A DNA stretch of 64,000 bases from Paenochrobactrum pullorum (lineage in GTDB: Bacteria; Pseudomonadota; Alphaproteobacteria; Rhizobiales; Rhizobiaceae): positions 434,001-498,000 of the forward strand of contig NZ_JBHEEH010000001.1 of assembly GCF_041929845.1 (NCBI RefSeq), read 5' to 3'. The notes under the pieces are model-generated. The model had not been told where the DNA came from and searched no databases. It worked only from the letters and a program-made list of their open reading frames with translations. The translations under genes were made by a program, and so were the position numbers. This document shows, one piece after another, positions 16,650 through 27,563 of the stretch. How positions within the stretch are numbered: position 1 is the first letter of the stretch; each line of letters opens with the position of its first letter.

Positions 16650-19577
16650 ATGAAAAAAGGCGATCATTTATTTCTCATCGACGGTTCGGGTTATATTTTC
16701 CGGGCTTACCATGCATTACCACCGCTGACGCGCAAATCTGATGGTTTGCCGGTTGGCGCGGTGTCGGGTTTCTGCAACATGTTGTGGAAGCTTTTAAAAG
16801 ATGCCCGCGACACGGATTTGGGCGTGGTGCCGACGCATTTTGCAGTGATTTTTGACTATTCGTCGAAAACCTTCCGCAATGAAATTTATCCGGAATATAA
16901 AGCTAATCGTACCGCGCCGCCGGAAGATTTGATCCCGCAATTCGGGCTTATCCGTCAGGCAACGCGCGCTTTCGATCTGCCCTGCATCGAAAAAGAAGGC
17001 TTTGAGGCGGATGATCTGATTGCCACTTATGCCCGCCATGCAACGCAAGCTGGCGGTGATGTAACGATTGTTTCGTCGGATAAAGATTTGATGCAGCTCG
17101 TTTCGCCACAAGTGTGGATGTATGACGGGATGAAAGACAAGCAGATTGCTATTCCGGAAGTGATTGAAAAATGGGGCGTTCCGCCGGAAAAAATGATTGA
17201 TCTGCAATCATTGACCGGTGACAGCACCGATAATATTCCGGGCATTCCGGGAATCGGACCCAAAACCGCCGCTCTTCTTTTGGAAGAATATGGCGATCTT
17301 GATACATTGCTGGCGCGTGCTGGCGAGATCAAGCAAAATAAGCGCCGTGAGAATATTATCGCTTATGCCGAGCAGACCAAAATTGCGCGTGAACTGGTGA
17401 CATTACGCACCGATGTGCCGGTGGATGTTGATCTGGATGCTTTTGTACTTGAGCCGCAAAACGGGCCCAAATTGATCAGCTTCCTGAAGGCGATGGAATT
17501 TACCTCATTGGTTCGCCGTGTGGCGGATGCAACTGATACGGATGCGTCTGTGGTCGAACCATGTCATGTGGAAACCGAATGGGGCGCGGATGCCCGTGGA
17601 CCTGATCTGGATTTGGGCACGGCAGTGACAGCAGCTGATGCAGATAATGCCGGGTCTGCCGCAGCGGTCGCAGGCGGTATGCCGTCCGATCTGGTGGCGT
17701 CGCGCATAGGTCAAGCACTGACGAAAAAGATTGATACATCATCCTATACCTGTATCCGTGATCTAAAATTGTTGGAAAGCTGGCTCGATGAAGCGCTTGA
17801 AAAAGGCGTGATGTCCTTTGACACCGAAACCAATTCGCTTGATCCGATGCAGGCTGATCTGATTGGTTTTTCTATCGCTCTTGAAAGCGGCAAAGTAGGT
17901 TATGTGCCGTTGCAACATAAGTCCGGTCAGGATGATTTGCTGGGCGGCGGATTGGTTGAAAACCAAATCCCGTTCGATGCTGCCATTCAAGCGCTGAAGG
18001 TGGTTTTGGAAGATAAATCTGTGCTGAAAATTGCGCAGAACATGAAATATGACTGGCTGATCATGCGCCGCTACGGCGTCAATATCGTGTCTTTTGATGA
18101 TACGATGTTGCTGTCTTATGTGCTTGATGCGGGTGCCAATGCGCATGGCATGGATGCACTGGCCGAGCGCTGGTTGGGTCATAAAACCATTGTCTATAAA
18201 GATGTTGCCGGCACTGGCAAAAATGCCGTCACCTTTGATATGGTCAATCTGGAAAAAGCCACCGCCTATGCCGGCGAAGATGCTGATGTTACTTTACGTC
18301 TGTGGCAGGTGTTGAAGCCACGCCTCATTGCTGATGGACTGACTTCCGTTTATGAACGTCTGGAACGTCCGCTGGTTGCTGTTCTGGCGCGGATGGAAGA
18401 GCGCGGCATTTCCGTTGATCGCCAGATATTGTCGCGTCTTTCAGGTGAATTGGCACAAGCAGCCGCCGGATATGAGGAAGAAATTTACGAACTGGCCGGT
18501 GAAAAGCTCAATATTGCATCACCAAAACAGCTTGGTGATATACTGTTTGGTAAGCTCAACCTGCCGGGTGGCGCAAAAACCAAAACCGGCCAATGGTCAA
18601 CCTCGGCGCAAGTATTGGAAGATTTGGCCGCAGAAGGCCATGAGTTGCCGCGCAAAATCGTTGATTGGCGTCAGCTTACCAAATTAAAATCTACCTATAC
18701 GGATGCGCTGCCGGGCTTTATTAATCCGCAAACCAAGCGCGTGCATACATCTTATTCGATGGCTGCAACCACCACAGGGCGCTTGTCGTCATCGGATCCG
18801 AATTTGCAGAATATTCCGGTGCGCACCAGTGAAGGCCGCAAAATCAGAACCGCTTTTGTGGCTGAGCAAGGCAATAAGCTGATTTCTGCCGACTATAGCC
18901 AGATTGAATTGCGCGTGCTTGCCCATGTGGCGGATATTGCACAACTCAAACAGGCCTTTGCCGATGGTATTGATATTCATGCCATGACGGCTTCTGAAAT
19001 GTTTGGTGTGCCGGTGGAAGGCATGCCGTCTGAAGTGCGCCGCCGCGCCAAAGCGATCAATTTCGGCATCATTTATGGTATCTCGGCTTTTGGCCTTGCC
19101 AATCAATTGTCGATTTCGCGTGAAGAGGCGAGCCAATATATTAAAACTTATTTCGTGCGTTTTCCTGGAATTCGTGATTATATGGATGCGACCAAGGAAT
19201 TTGCGCGTGAACATGGCTATGTCGAAACCATTTTCGGCCGACGCGCGCATTACCCTGAAATTAAAGCGTCTAATGCGCAAATCCGTGCTTTTAACGAGCG
19301 CGCTGCCATTAATGCGCCAATTCAGGGCTCTGCTGCTGATATTATCCGCCGTGCGATGGTGCGCATGGAAGATGCTCTTGATGCGGTGGGTCTGTCGGCA
19401 CGGATGCTTTTGCAGGTGCACGACGAATTAATCTTTGAAACCCCTGAAGAAGAGGTAGAAAAAACCATACCGGTGATCCGCGATATTATGGAAAATGCTG
19501 CCATGCCGGCAGTGTCTCTTTCGGTTCCGTTACAGGTAGATGCGCGTGCAGCGCATAACTGGGATGAGGCACACTAA
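16650..19577 (+). CDS. polA: DNA polymerase I
   Basis: Repair and Okazaki-fragment polymerase (EC 2.7.7.7) of 975 residues. The N-terminal 5'-3' exonuclease (about 1-290) contains KANRTAPP, EADDLIAT and GDSTDNIPGIPGIGPKTA. An Ala/Asp-rich linker (about 290-360) follows. The 3'-5' exonuclease domain keeps Asp391 and Glu393 in FDTETNSLDP, so proofreading should be active. The polymerase domain has motif A with Asp748 in SADYSQIELR, motif B in RRRAKAINFGIIYG, and motif C with Asp925-Glu926 in QVHDELIFE. The start ATG at 16650 gives the standard FLIDGSGYIFRAYHAL N-terminus; its ribosome-binding site is weak. The gene is transcribed alone. Confidence 0.97.
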   Translation: MKKGDHLFLIDGSGYIFRAYHALPPLTRKSDGLPVGAVSGFCNMLWKLLKDARDTDLGVVPTHFAVIFDYSSKTFRNEIYPEYKANRTAPPEDLIPQFGLIRQATRAFDLPCIEKEGFEADDLIATYARHATQAGGDVTIVSSDKDLMQLVSPQVWMYDGMKDKQIAIPEVIEKWGVPPEKMIDLQSLTGDSTDNIPGIPGIGPKTAALLLEEYGDLDTLLARAGEIKQNKRRENIIAYAEQTKIARELVTLRTDVPVDVDLDAFVLEPQNGPKLISFLKAMEFTSLVRRVADATDTDASVVEPCHVETEWGADARGPDLDLGTAVTAADADNAGSAAAVAGGMPSDLVASRIGQALTKKIDTSSYTCIRDLKLLESWLDEALEKGVMSFDTETNSLDPMQADLIGFSIALESGKVGYVPLQHKSGQDDLLGGGLVENQIPFDAAIQALKVVLEDKSVLKIAQNMKYDWLIMRRYGVNIVSFDDTMLLSYVLDAGANAHGMDALAERWLGHKTIVYKDVAGTGKNAVTFDMVNLEKATAYAGEDADVTLRLWQVLKPRLIADGLTSVYERLERPLVAVLARMEERGISVDRQILSRLSGELAQAAAGYEEEIYELAGEKLNIASPKQLGDILFGKLNLPGGAKTKTGQWSTSAQVLEDLAAEGHELPRKIVDWRQLTKLKSTYTDALPGFINPQTKRVHTSYSMAATTTGRLSSSDPNLQNIPVRTSEGRKIRTAFVAEQGNKLISADYSQIELRVLAHVADIAQLKQAFADGIDIHAMTASEMFGVPVEGMPSEVRRRAKAINFGIIYGISAFGLANQLSISREEASQYIKTYFVRFPGIRDYMDATKEFAREHGYVETIFGRRAHYPEIKASNAQIRAFNERAAINAPIQGSAADIIRRAMVRMEDALDAVGLSARMLLQVHDELIFETPEEEVEKTIPVIRDIMENAAMPAVSLSVPLQVDARAAHNWDEAH

Positions 19578-19704
19578 GCATGAGCAAGGTTGACCACGGG
19601 CGCTGTACCCTTTAGGGAGAACGTAACCAATTTGTTTTCTGTATCCGTCGTGCCAAGGCGATCTTTGCGTCCCGGATGTGGAATTCTTTTTTCGAAAGTC
19701 ATTC

Positions 19705-21573
19705 ATGTCCCTGCCTGAAACAATCGCTCCGGCTCTGTCCGGCGCTCTTGCCGCTCGTGGTTATGCCTCGCTTACTGCCGTTCAAACGGCAGTATTGGCA
19801 CCCGAAGCGGCCGATACTGACCTTTTAGTCTCTGCCCAGACGGGCTCCGGTAAAACCGTTGCATTTGGTATTGCTATTGCTGCCAAGCTTTTGGACGGTA
19901 AAGAACGTTTTGGTGCGGCGCGCACCCCTTTGGCAATGATTATTGCACCAACCCGTGAGCTTGCTTTGCAGGTGCGTCGTGAACTGGAATGGCTCTATGC
20001 CCAGACCGGTGCACGTATTGCCTCTTGTGTTGGCGGTATGGATATCCGTTCTGAGCGCCGCGCGCTGGAACAGGGTGCCCATATTGTGGTCGGCACACCC
20101 GGTCGTCTTCGCGACCATATCACCCGCAATGCACTTGATATGTCGACGCTGCAAGCTGTTGTGCTTGACGAAGCCGACGAAATGCTTGATCTTGGTTTCC
20201 GTGATGATCTGGAATTCATTCTGGGTGAAGCGCCGGAAGACCGCCGCACATTGATGTTCTCGGCCACAGTACCAAAACAAATCGCATTGCTTGCCAAGCG
20301 CTTTCAGCGTGATGCATTGCGCATCACTGCTGCCGGTGAAGCTGGCCAGCATGTGGATATTGAATATAAAGCCATGGTTGTGCCGCCACATGAGCGCGAC
20401 CTCGCCATCGTCAATACGCTGCTTTATTATGATGCACAAAATACAATTATTTTCTGCGCCACCCGTGAAGCAGTCAAGCATTTGGCAAGCCGTTTGTCTA
20501 ACCGTGGTTTTGCGGTTGTAGCCCTTTCCGGTGAGTTGAGTCAGGCCGAGCGTAACAATGCGCTGCAATCCATGCGTGATGGCCGTGCCCGCGTTTGCGT
20601 TGCAACTGACGTTGCTGCTCGCGGTATTGATTTGCCAAATCTGGATTTGGTGATCCACGCTGAATTGCCGACCAACCCTGAAACTTTGCTGCACCGCTCC
20701 GGCCGTACCGGTCGTGCGGGTCGTAAAGGAACTTGTGTTCTTGTTGTGCCTTTCTCTCGCCGCCGTTCGGCTGAGCGTTTGTTGCAAATGGCAAAACTGA
20801 GCGCCGAAACAATGCCGGCACCAGGTATTGCCGCGGTTCAGGCCAAGAACAACGAGCGTATCCTTAACGAAGTTGAGCAGGTCGAGGCTTTGGATGAAGA
20901 GCATCACGATCTTCTGAAAACCTTGCAGGAACGTTACACGCCGGAACAGATCGCCAGTGCATATCTGGCTCGCGAATTGTCTCTGCGTCCTGTGCCGGAA
21001 GAATTGTCCGATGCACAGATCCGTCCATTGGAAAACCGCCGCGGTAATGACCGTTTCGAACGTAATGACCGTAATGATCGCGGCGATCGTGGTGGCCGTG
21101 GCGAACGTGGCGACCGCTTTGGTGGCGAGCGTCAGGAACGTGGTCCACGTTTTGATGGTGTTTGGTACTCGCTTTCAGCTGGTCGTAAACACCGCGCTGA
21201 TCCGCGTTGGTTGCTGCCTTTGATTTGTAAAGCGGGCGGTATTACCAAGCGTGAAGTTGGCTCTATCCGCATTCTGGATAATGAAACCCGTTTTGAAATT
21301 CTGACCGAAAAATCCGGTGAGTTTTTCCAAAATGTGCAAGAGCACGGAACCGGTGAAAAAGGTCTGGTCATTCGTCAGGCCAATGATGGTGGCGTTGCTG
21401 CACCACGTCGTGATGACGGCGATTTCAAACCACGCGGTTTTAAGCCTAAGGGCGACCGTTTCGGTGGCAAACCATCTTTTGATGGTCCTAAGCGCGGTGG
21501 CTGGGACAAGCCAAAGGGTGGCAAAAGAGACGGTGAAGGTTCTTTCAAAAAGAAACCGCGCCGCGAGGATTAA
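19705..21573 (+). CDS. DEAD-box RNA helicase with DbpA-type RNA-binding domain
   Basis: ATP-dependent RNA helicase of 622 residues, related to DeaD/CsdA and DbpA, expected to act in ribosome assembly or RNA turnover. Motif I is AQTGSGKT (44-51), Ia PTRELALQ, Ib GTPGR, II the DEAD box at 155-158, III SAT, and the C-terminal helicase motifs ATDVAARGID and HRSGRTGRAGR. After an Arg/Gly/Asp/Asn-rich segment (about 440-480) comes a DbpA RNA-binding domain (about 482-550), then a Lys/Gly-rich basic tail. ATG 19705 fits homologues better than GTG 19678. A composite palindromic repeat begins directly at the stop codon, before the terminator. Confidence 0.92.
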   Translation: MSLPETIAPALSGALAARGYASLTAVQTAVLAPEAADTDLLVSAQTGSGKTVAFGIAIAAKLLDGKERFGAARTPLAMIIAPTRELALQVRRELEWLYAQTGARIASCVGGMDIRSERRALEQGAHIVVGTPGRLRDHITRNALDMSTLQAVVLDEADEMLDLGFRDDLEFILGEAPEDRRTLMFSATVPKQIALLAKRFQRDALRITAAGEAGQHVDIEYKAMVVPPHERDLAIVNTLLYYDAQNTIIFCATREAVKHLASRLSNRGFAVVALSGELSQAERNNALQSMRDGRARVCVATDVAARGIDLPNLDLVIHAELPTNPETLLHRSGRTGRAGRKGTCVLVVPFSRRRSAERLLQMAKLSAETMPAPGIAAVQAKNNERILNEVEQVEALDEEHHDLLKTLQERYTPEQIASAYLARELSLRPVPEELSDAQIRPLENRRGNDRFERNDRNDRGDRGGRGERGDRFGGERQERGPRFDGVWYSLSAGRKHRADPRWLLPLICKAGGITKREVGSIRILDNETRFEILTEKSGEFFQNVQEHGTGEKGLVIRQANDGGVAAPRRDDGDFKPRGFKPKGDRFGGKPSFDGPKRGGWDKPKGGKRDGEGSFKKKPRRED

Positions 21574-21622
21574 GAGCATGTCTCCCAAAAGTGGGCGCCG
21601 GTTTTGGGATGAAGACATGCTT
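21574..21622. repeat. Palindromic intergenic repeat (RIME/Bru-RS-like), part A
   Basis: GCATGTC (21576-21582) pairs with GACATGC (21614-21620), and inside it TCCCAAAA pairs with TTTTGGGA. This is the widespread Rhizobiales motif GAGCATGTC...GACATGC. It starts at the helicase stop codon and may act as a 3' UTR structure. Confidence 0.7.
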
Positions 21623-21633
21623 AAAAGAAAGTT

Positions 21634-21677
21634 TTAGAGCGAACACATTGAGTGCGATTAAGTGCGAAACGCTCTAA
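21634..21677. repeat. Palindromic intergenic repeat, part B
   Basis: TTAGAGCG (21634-21641) and CGCTCTAA (21670-21677) are exact inverted repeats around a core with two GTGCGA/AGTGCGA copies. Together with part A it resembles the composite element at 55504-55612. Confidence 0.65.
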
Positions 21678-21714
21678 AAATCTCTGAGGCTTAACTTCGA
21701 CATTTAGAATAATG

Positions 21715-21750
21715 AAAAGCCCGCCCGAAACATTTCGGGTGGGCTTTTTT
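21715..21750 (+). terminator. Rho-independent terminator of the DEAD-box helicase gene
   Basis: AAAAGCCCGCCCGAAA (21715-21730) pairs with TTTCGGGTGGGCTTTT after a 2-base loop, and more Ts follow. This is a very stable hairpin. Confidence 0.9.
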
Positions 21751-21782
21751 ATTGTCATTAAAATTGGCACTTAAGAGCATAA

Positions 21783-21815
21783 AAAAAACCGGAGCTATGT
21801 TGGCTCCGGTTTTAT
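21783..21815. terminator. Terminator of gyrB (bidirectional)
   Basis: AAAACCGGAGC (21785-21795) pairs with GCTCCGGTTTT (21803-21813). T runs follow on both strands; the longer one serves gyrB on the minus strand. Confidence 0.88.
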
Positions 21816-21838
21816 TTTAATAGGTATTTCAGCCAAGC

Positions 21839-24529
<2,691 letters not shown>

Positions 24530-24564
24530 AAAAAAGCCCCTGAACAACCATGTTGAGGGGCTTT
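24530..24564 (-). terminator. Rho-independent terminator of the formaldehyde operon
   Basis: On the minus strand AAAGCCCCTCAAC pairs with the GGGGCTTT arm and is followed by a T run (A run at 24530-24535 on the plus strand). It lies just after the fghA stop codon. Confidence 0.88.
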
Positions 24565-24584
24565 GAGAATTTTGAAATTGTAGT

Positions 24585-25421
24585 TTACGCAAATAGTCTT
24601 GCCGCATGCCAGCGCAAATGATCATCCATGAATGTGGAAATAAAATAATAAGAATGATCATAACCTTCGCGCATATTGAGCGTCAGCGGAATGTTGGCTT
24701 TTCTACAAACTTCTTCCAATATCCAAGGGCGCAAACCATCATCAAGAAAACCATCAGCCGTTCCTTGATCAATCAGCAGTTCCGGTACACGGTGGCCATC
24801 TTCAATCAGAAGTGTGCTGTCGTAAGAGCGCCATTGTGATTGGTCGGAGCCTAAATATTTCTCAAAGGCAGGCTTTGACCATCCGGCGGTGGAGGGCTGG
24901 GCAATTGGCGCAAAAGCTGAAACCGATTTGAACAATCCATCATTTTTAAGCGCGATGATAATGGCGCCATGCCCACCCATCGAATGGCCGAAAATGCTTT
25001 GACGTGTGAAATCAACCGGAAAGTTCTGCGCGATCAGTGCGGGTAGTTCTTGGCTAATATAGCGCTCCATCTGATAGTTTTTATCATATGGGGCTTGGGT
25101 GGCATTAAGATAAAAACCGGCACCCTGGCCAAACTGCCAGTTGTCTTTTTCATCCGGAACATTCTCGCCCCGTGGTGAGGTATCGGGGCAGATAATAGCG
25201 ATGCCCAGTTCTGCAGCCATGCGGCGATATTCGCCTTTATCCATCACATTTTGATGGGTACAGGTGAGGCCGGAAAGATACCATAAAACCGGTACAGGTC
25301 CTTGTTCGGCCTGTGGTGGCAAAAAAATTGCAAATGTCATATCGCATTGGCAGGCTTCGCTTTTATGACGATAGACGCCTTGTTTGCCGCCAAAGGCTTT
25401 GGCTGTTGAAATGGTTTCCAT
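24585..25421 (-). CDS. fghA: S-formylglutathione hydrolase
   Basis: Cytoplasmic serine esterase (EC 3.1.2.12) of 278 residues that splits S-formylglutathione to formate and glutathione, the last step of glutathione-dependent formaldehyde oxidation. The alpha/beta-hydrolase triad is visible: Ser147 in GHSMGGHG, Asp223 in GTADGFL and His256 in DHSYYF. The N-terminal LSGLTCT segment forms the oxyanion region. GGAGGA precedes the ATG. It is the last gene of the frmR-adhC-GNAT-fghA unit, 75 bases after the acetyltransferase gene, with a hairpin between them. Confidence 0.95.
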   Translation of the reverse strand: METISTAKAFGGKQGVYRHKSEACQCDMTFAIFLPPQAEQGPVPVLWYLSGLTCTHQNVMDKGEYRRMAAELGIAIICPDTSPRGENVPDEKDNWQFGQGAGFYLNATQAPYDKNYQMERYISQELPALIAQNFPVDFTRQSIFGHSMGGHGAIIIALKNDGLFKSVSAFAPIAQPSTAGWSKPAFEKYLGSDQSQWRSYDSTLLIEDGHRVPELLIDQGTADGFLDDGLRPWILEEVCRKANIPLTLNMREGYDHSYYFISTFMDDHLRWHAARLFA

Positions 25422-25456
25422 AGATATTCCTCCAAAGCAAAAACTGTATGAACAAG

Positions 25457-25484
25457 AGCGCCATTCAAGTTAAAAAATGGCGCT
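25457..25484 (-). other. Intercistronic stem-loop between the GNAT gene and fghA
   Basis: AGCGCCATT (25457-25465) and AATGGCGCT (25476-25484) form a perfect 9-bp stem, 13 bases after the GNAT stop. There is no U tract. The arms are the same as those of a hairpin at 34305-34336 after trpS. Confidence 0.6.
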
Positions 25485-25496
25485 GCTTGATTGTCA

Positions 25497-25961
25497 TCAG
25501 ATATGTGGGGCTAGGCGCATGTCGATATGCGGAATATTATCCTCGAGATATTCATCCGATATCGGAATAAAGCCAAATGAGCCGTAAAAATTCTGCAAAT
25601 GACTTTGTGCGCCAAGTTCTGTCATTTGATGAGGGAAGCGCTTTTGTATAAATTCTATTGCTTCTTGCATCAGGCGGTGCCCGAGTTTGTGACCGCGATA
25701 ACCTTCTGCCACCACAACGCGCCCGATTTTGACCGGTTTGCCTTCGCTTTCCGGTGGTAGAACCCGCAAATAGGCTGCAAGTTCGTCACCATCCAACAGG
25801 CGCAAATGGAAGGCATCATAGTCTTTGCCGTCAATTTCCGGATAGGGGCAATTCTGTTCGACCACGAAAACATCCACGCGCAGCTTCAGCATGGTATAAA
25901 CTGCGCGCGGGGTCAGATCGTCGAGCTCGCCCCAATGAGAGGTGAAGTGCTTTTGCGTCAT
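25497..25961 (-). CDS. GNAT acetyltransferase, ElaA-like
   Basis: Acetyl-CoA-dependent N-acetyltransferase of 154 residues; substrate unknown. ElaA-type features are the start THYT-like SHWGELDDLTPRAVYTMLKLR, the VFVVEQNCPYPEIDG segment, the acetyl-CoA loop VAEGYRGHKLGHRLM (Q/R-x-x-G-x-G/A type), and the C-terminal NFYGSFGF. Its ATG overlaps the adhC stop codon as TGATG, so translation is coupled to the formaldehyde dehydrogenase. A role linked to formaldehyde or glutathione metabolism is possible from context only. Confidence 0.85.
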   Translation of the reverse strand: MTQKHFTSHWGELDDLTPRAVYTMLKLRVDVFVVEQNCPYPEIDGKDYDAFHLRLLDGDELAAYLRVLPPESEGKPVKIGRVVVAEGYRGHKLGHRLMQEAIEFIQKRFPHQMTELGAQSHLQNFYGSFGFIPISDEYLEDNIPHIDMRLAPHI

Positions 25962-27073
25962 CAGAATGTAATCACCGAACGAATGGACTTGCCTTCATGC
26001 ATCAGATCAAAAGCGGTGTTGATCTCTTCCAAAGGCATTTTATGGGTGATGAGATCATCAATATTGATCTTTCCTTCCATGTACCAGTCAACGATTTTCG
26101 GCACATCGGTGCGGCCACGCGCGCCACCAAATGCTGTGCCTTTCCAGACGCGGCCGGTGACAAGCTGGAACGGACGGGTAGAAATTTCTTTGCCGGCTTC
26201 CGCCACGCCGATGATGATTGATTCACCCCAGCCACGATGGCAGCACTCGAGCGCCTGACGCATCACATCGGTATTACCTGTGGCATCAAATGAATAATCC
26301 GCGCCGCCGTCGGTTAAATCCTGAATGGCCTGTACCACTTTGTCATTACCGATTTCGCGCGGGTTGATGAAGTCGGTCATGCCGAATTTCTTCGCCATTT
26401 CCACTTTTGCCGGATTGATGTCGACACCAATAATCTTGTCGGCACCTACCATGCGCGCACCTTGAATAACATTAAGGCCAATGCCACCAAGGCCGAACAC
26501 CACCACATTGGAGCCCGGACGTACTTTTGCGGTGTAAATCACAGCGCCGATACCGGTGGTAACACCACAGCCGATATAGCAGATTTTGTCGAAAGGTGCG
26601 TCTTCACGCACTTTTGCCAATGCGATTTCCGGCAAAACAGTGAAGTTGGAGAAGGTCGAGCAACCCATATAATGGAAGATCTCGCCACCGTCGCAGGAAA
26701 AACGGCTGGTGCGATCCGGCATCAGCCCTTGGCCTTGGGTGGCTCGGATGGAGGTGCAAAGATTGGAACGCTGCGACAGGCAGGTTTTGCAAGAGCGGCA
26801 TTCCGGTGTGTAAAGCGGAATGACATGGTCGCCCGGTCTCAAAGTGGTCACACCTGCACCAACTTCGCGGACAATACCCGCACCTTCATGGCCGAGAATG
26901 GCCGGAAATTTACCTTCCGAGTCAAGGCCGGAAAGGGTGTAGGCATCGGTATGACAAACACCGGTTGCCATAATTTCCACCAGCACTTCACCCGGCTTCG
27001 GGCCGCCGATTTCAATAGTTTCGATGGTTAGCGGCTTATTTGCTTCCCATGCCACAGCTGCGCGTGATTTCAT
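25961..27073 (-). CDS. adhC: S-(hydroxymethyl)glutathione dehydrogenase / class III alcohol dehydrogenase
   Basis: Cytoplasmic zinc enzyme (EC 1.1.1.284) of 370 residues that oxidises the formaldehyde-glutathione adduct to S-formylglutathione with NAD. Catalytic zinc ligands are Cys40 (GVCHTD), His62 (GHEGAG) and the Cys in IGCGVTTG; structural zinc ligands are Cys92, 95, 98 and 106 ([16 protein letters not shown]). The Rossmann motif is VFGLGGIGL, and the class III substrate region is [11 protein letters not shown]. It lies 29 bases after frmR and is coupled to the next gene by TGATG. It is probably repressed by FrmR and induced by formaldehyde. Also called frmA or adhI. Confidence 0.96.
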   Translation of the reverse strand: MKSRAAVAWEANKPLTIETIEIGGPKPGEVLVEIMATGVCHTDAYTLSGLDSEGKFPAILGHEGAGIVREVGAGVTTLRPGDHVIPLYTPECRSCKTCLSQRSNLCTSIRATQGQGLMPDRTSRFSCDGGEIFHYMGCSTFSNFTVLPEIALAKVREDAPFDKICYIGCGVTTGIGAVIYTAKVRPGSNVVVFGLGGIGLNVIQGARMVGADKIIGVDINPAKVEMAKKFGMTDFINPREIGNDKVVQAIQDLTDGGADYSFDATGNTDVMRQALECCHRGWGESIIIGVAEAGKEISTRPFQLVTGRVWKGTAFGGARGRTDVPKIVDWYMEGKINIDDLITHKMPLEEINTAFDLMHEGKSIRSVITF

Positions 27074-27102
27074 TTTTGTTTCTCCTCGCGGATTATTGAT
27101 TT

Positions 27103-27396
27103 TTATTTTAAATAGCTGCGGATGATCCGCATGATCTGGTCAATTTCGGCTTCGGCTTTTTCAAGCGGCACTGCTTTGCCTGCATCAGCACTGGCTGCGC
27201 CAAAAGTTTCACGTAAGTGGCTTTCCAGCACTTCCGCCATTAATCCGGTGGCTGCACCGCGCAAGGCTGCAAGCTGCTGCAATAATGCACCGCATTCCGT
27301 GCCTGTATCAACCGCACGTTCCAGCGCTTCCGCCTGACCTTTGATGCGGCGCAGGCGGGTGATGACGCGTTTTTTCTCTTCCGGTGTGTGCGGCAT
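27103..27396 (-). CDS. frmR: Formaldehyde-responsive repressor FrmR (CsoR/RcnR family)
   Basis: DNA-binding repressor of 97 residues, all-helical DUF156 fold. Residues that distinguish the formaldehyde sensor are present: Pro2 at the processed N-terminus and Cys35, which in FrmR are cross-linked by formaldehyde, plus His60. [20 protein letters not shown] matches FrmR rather than CsoR or RcnR. It is the first gene of the frmR-adhC-GNAT-fghA unit. A TACT-C5-AT-AGTA operator lies between its -35 and -10, so autoregulation of the operon is very likely. Confidence 0.93.
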   Translation of the reverse strand: MPHTPEEKKRVITRLRRIKGQAEALERAVDTGTECGALLQQLAALRGAATGLMAEVLESHLRETFGAASADAGKAVPLEKAEAEIDQIMRIIRSYLK

Positions 27397-27430
27397 GATG
27401 TGAAAGCCCTTTAAAGCTTGATACTAAAAA

Positions 27431-27457
27431 ACTATATACTATGGGGGAGTATGTCAA
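27431..27457 (-). promoter_or_regulatory. frmR promoter with FrmR-type operator
   Basis: On the minus strand: TTGACA (27457-27452), then the palindrome ATACT-CCCCCAT-AGTAT (27452-27436), then a -10 candidate TATAGT (27436-27431). The TACT/AGTA half-sites around a C/G tract are the DUF156-family operator pattern. The 15-bp spacer is short but the operator fills it exactly. The site also lies upstream of hrpB on the other strand. Confidence 0.75.
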
Positions 27458-27563
27458 TGGTGGATTTTGGCACGCGTTTATACTGGACAAACTCCGTCAA
27501 ACTGGTGCAGAGCTTTTATTTGACGTCTTCACTGGCAAGTGCAAATTGAGATGGGCATTTTTA

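Noticed and set aside
16340..16741. 133-codon plus-strand frame running through the sRNA candidate into polA
   Set aside because: The composition is unlike a protein, it overlaps polA out of frame, and the region is better explained by the hairpin structure.
19825..20907. 360-codon open frame on the minus strand opposite the DEAD-box helicase
   Set aside because: Length alone is striking, but the product is Cys/His/Gln-rich nonsense typical of antisense frames, and the sense strand encodes all helicase motifs.
27441..27563. N-terminal extension of hrpB from ATG 27441
   Set aside because: This ATG lies within the frmR operator, the added residues match nothing in HrpB, and TTG 27564 has a usable ribosome-binding site and gives the normal length.
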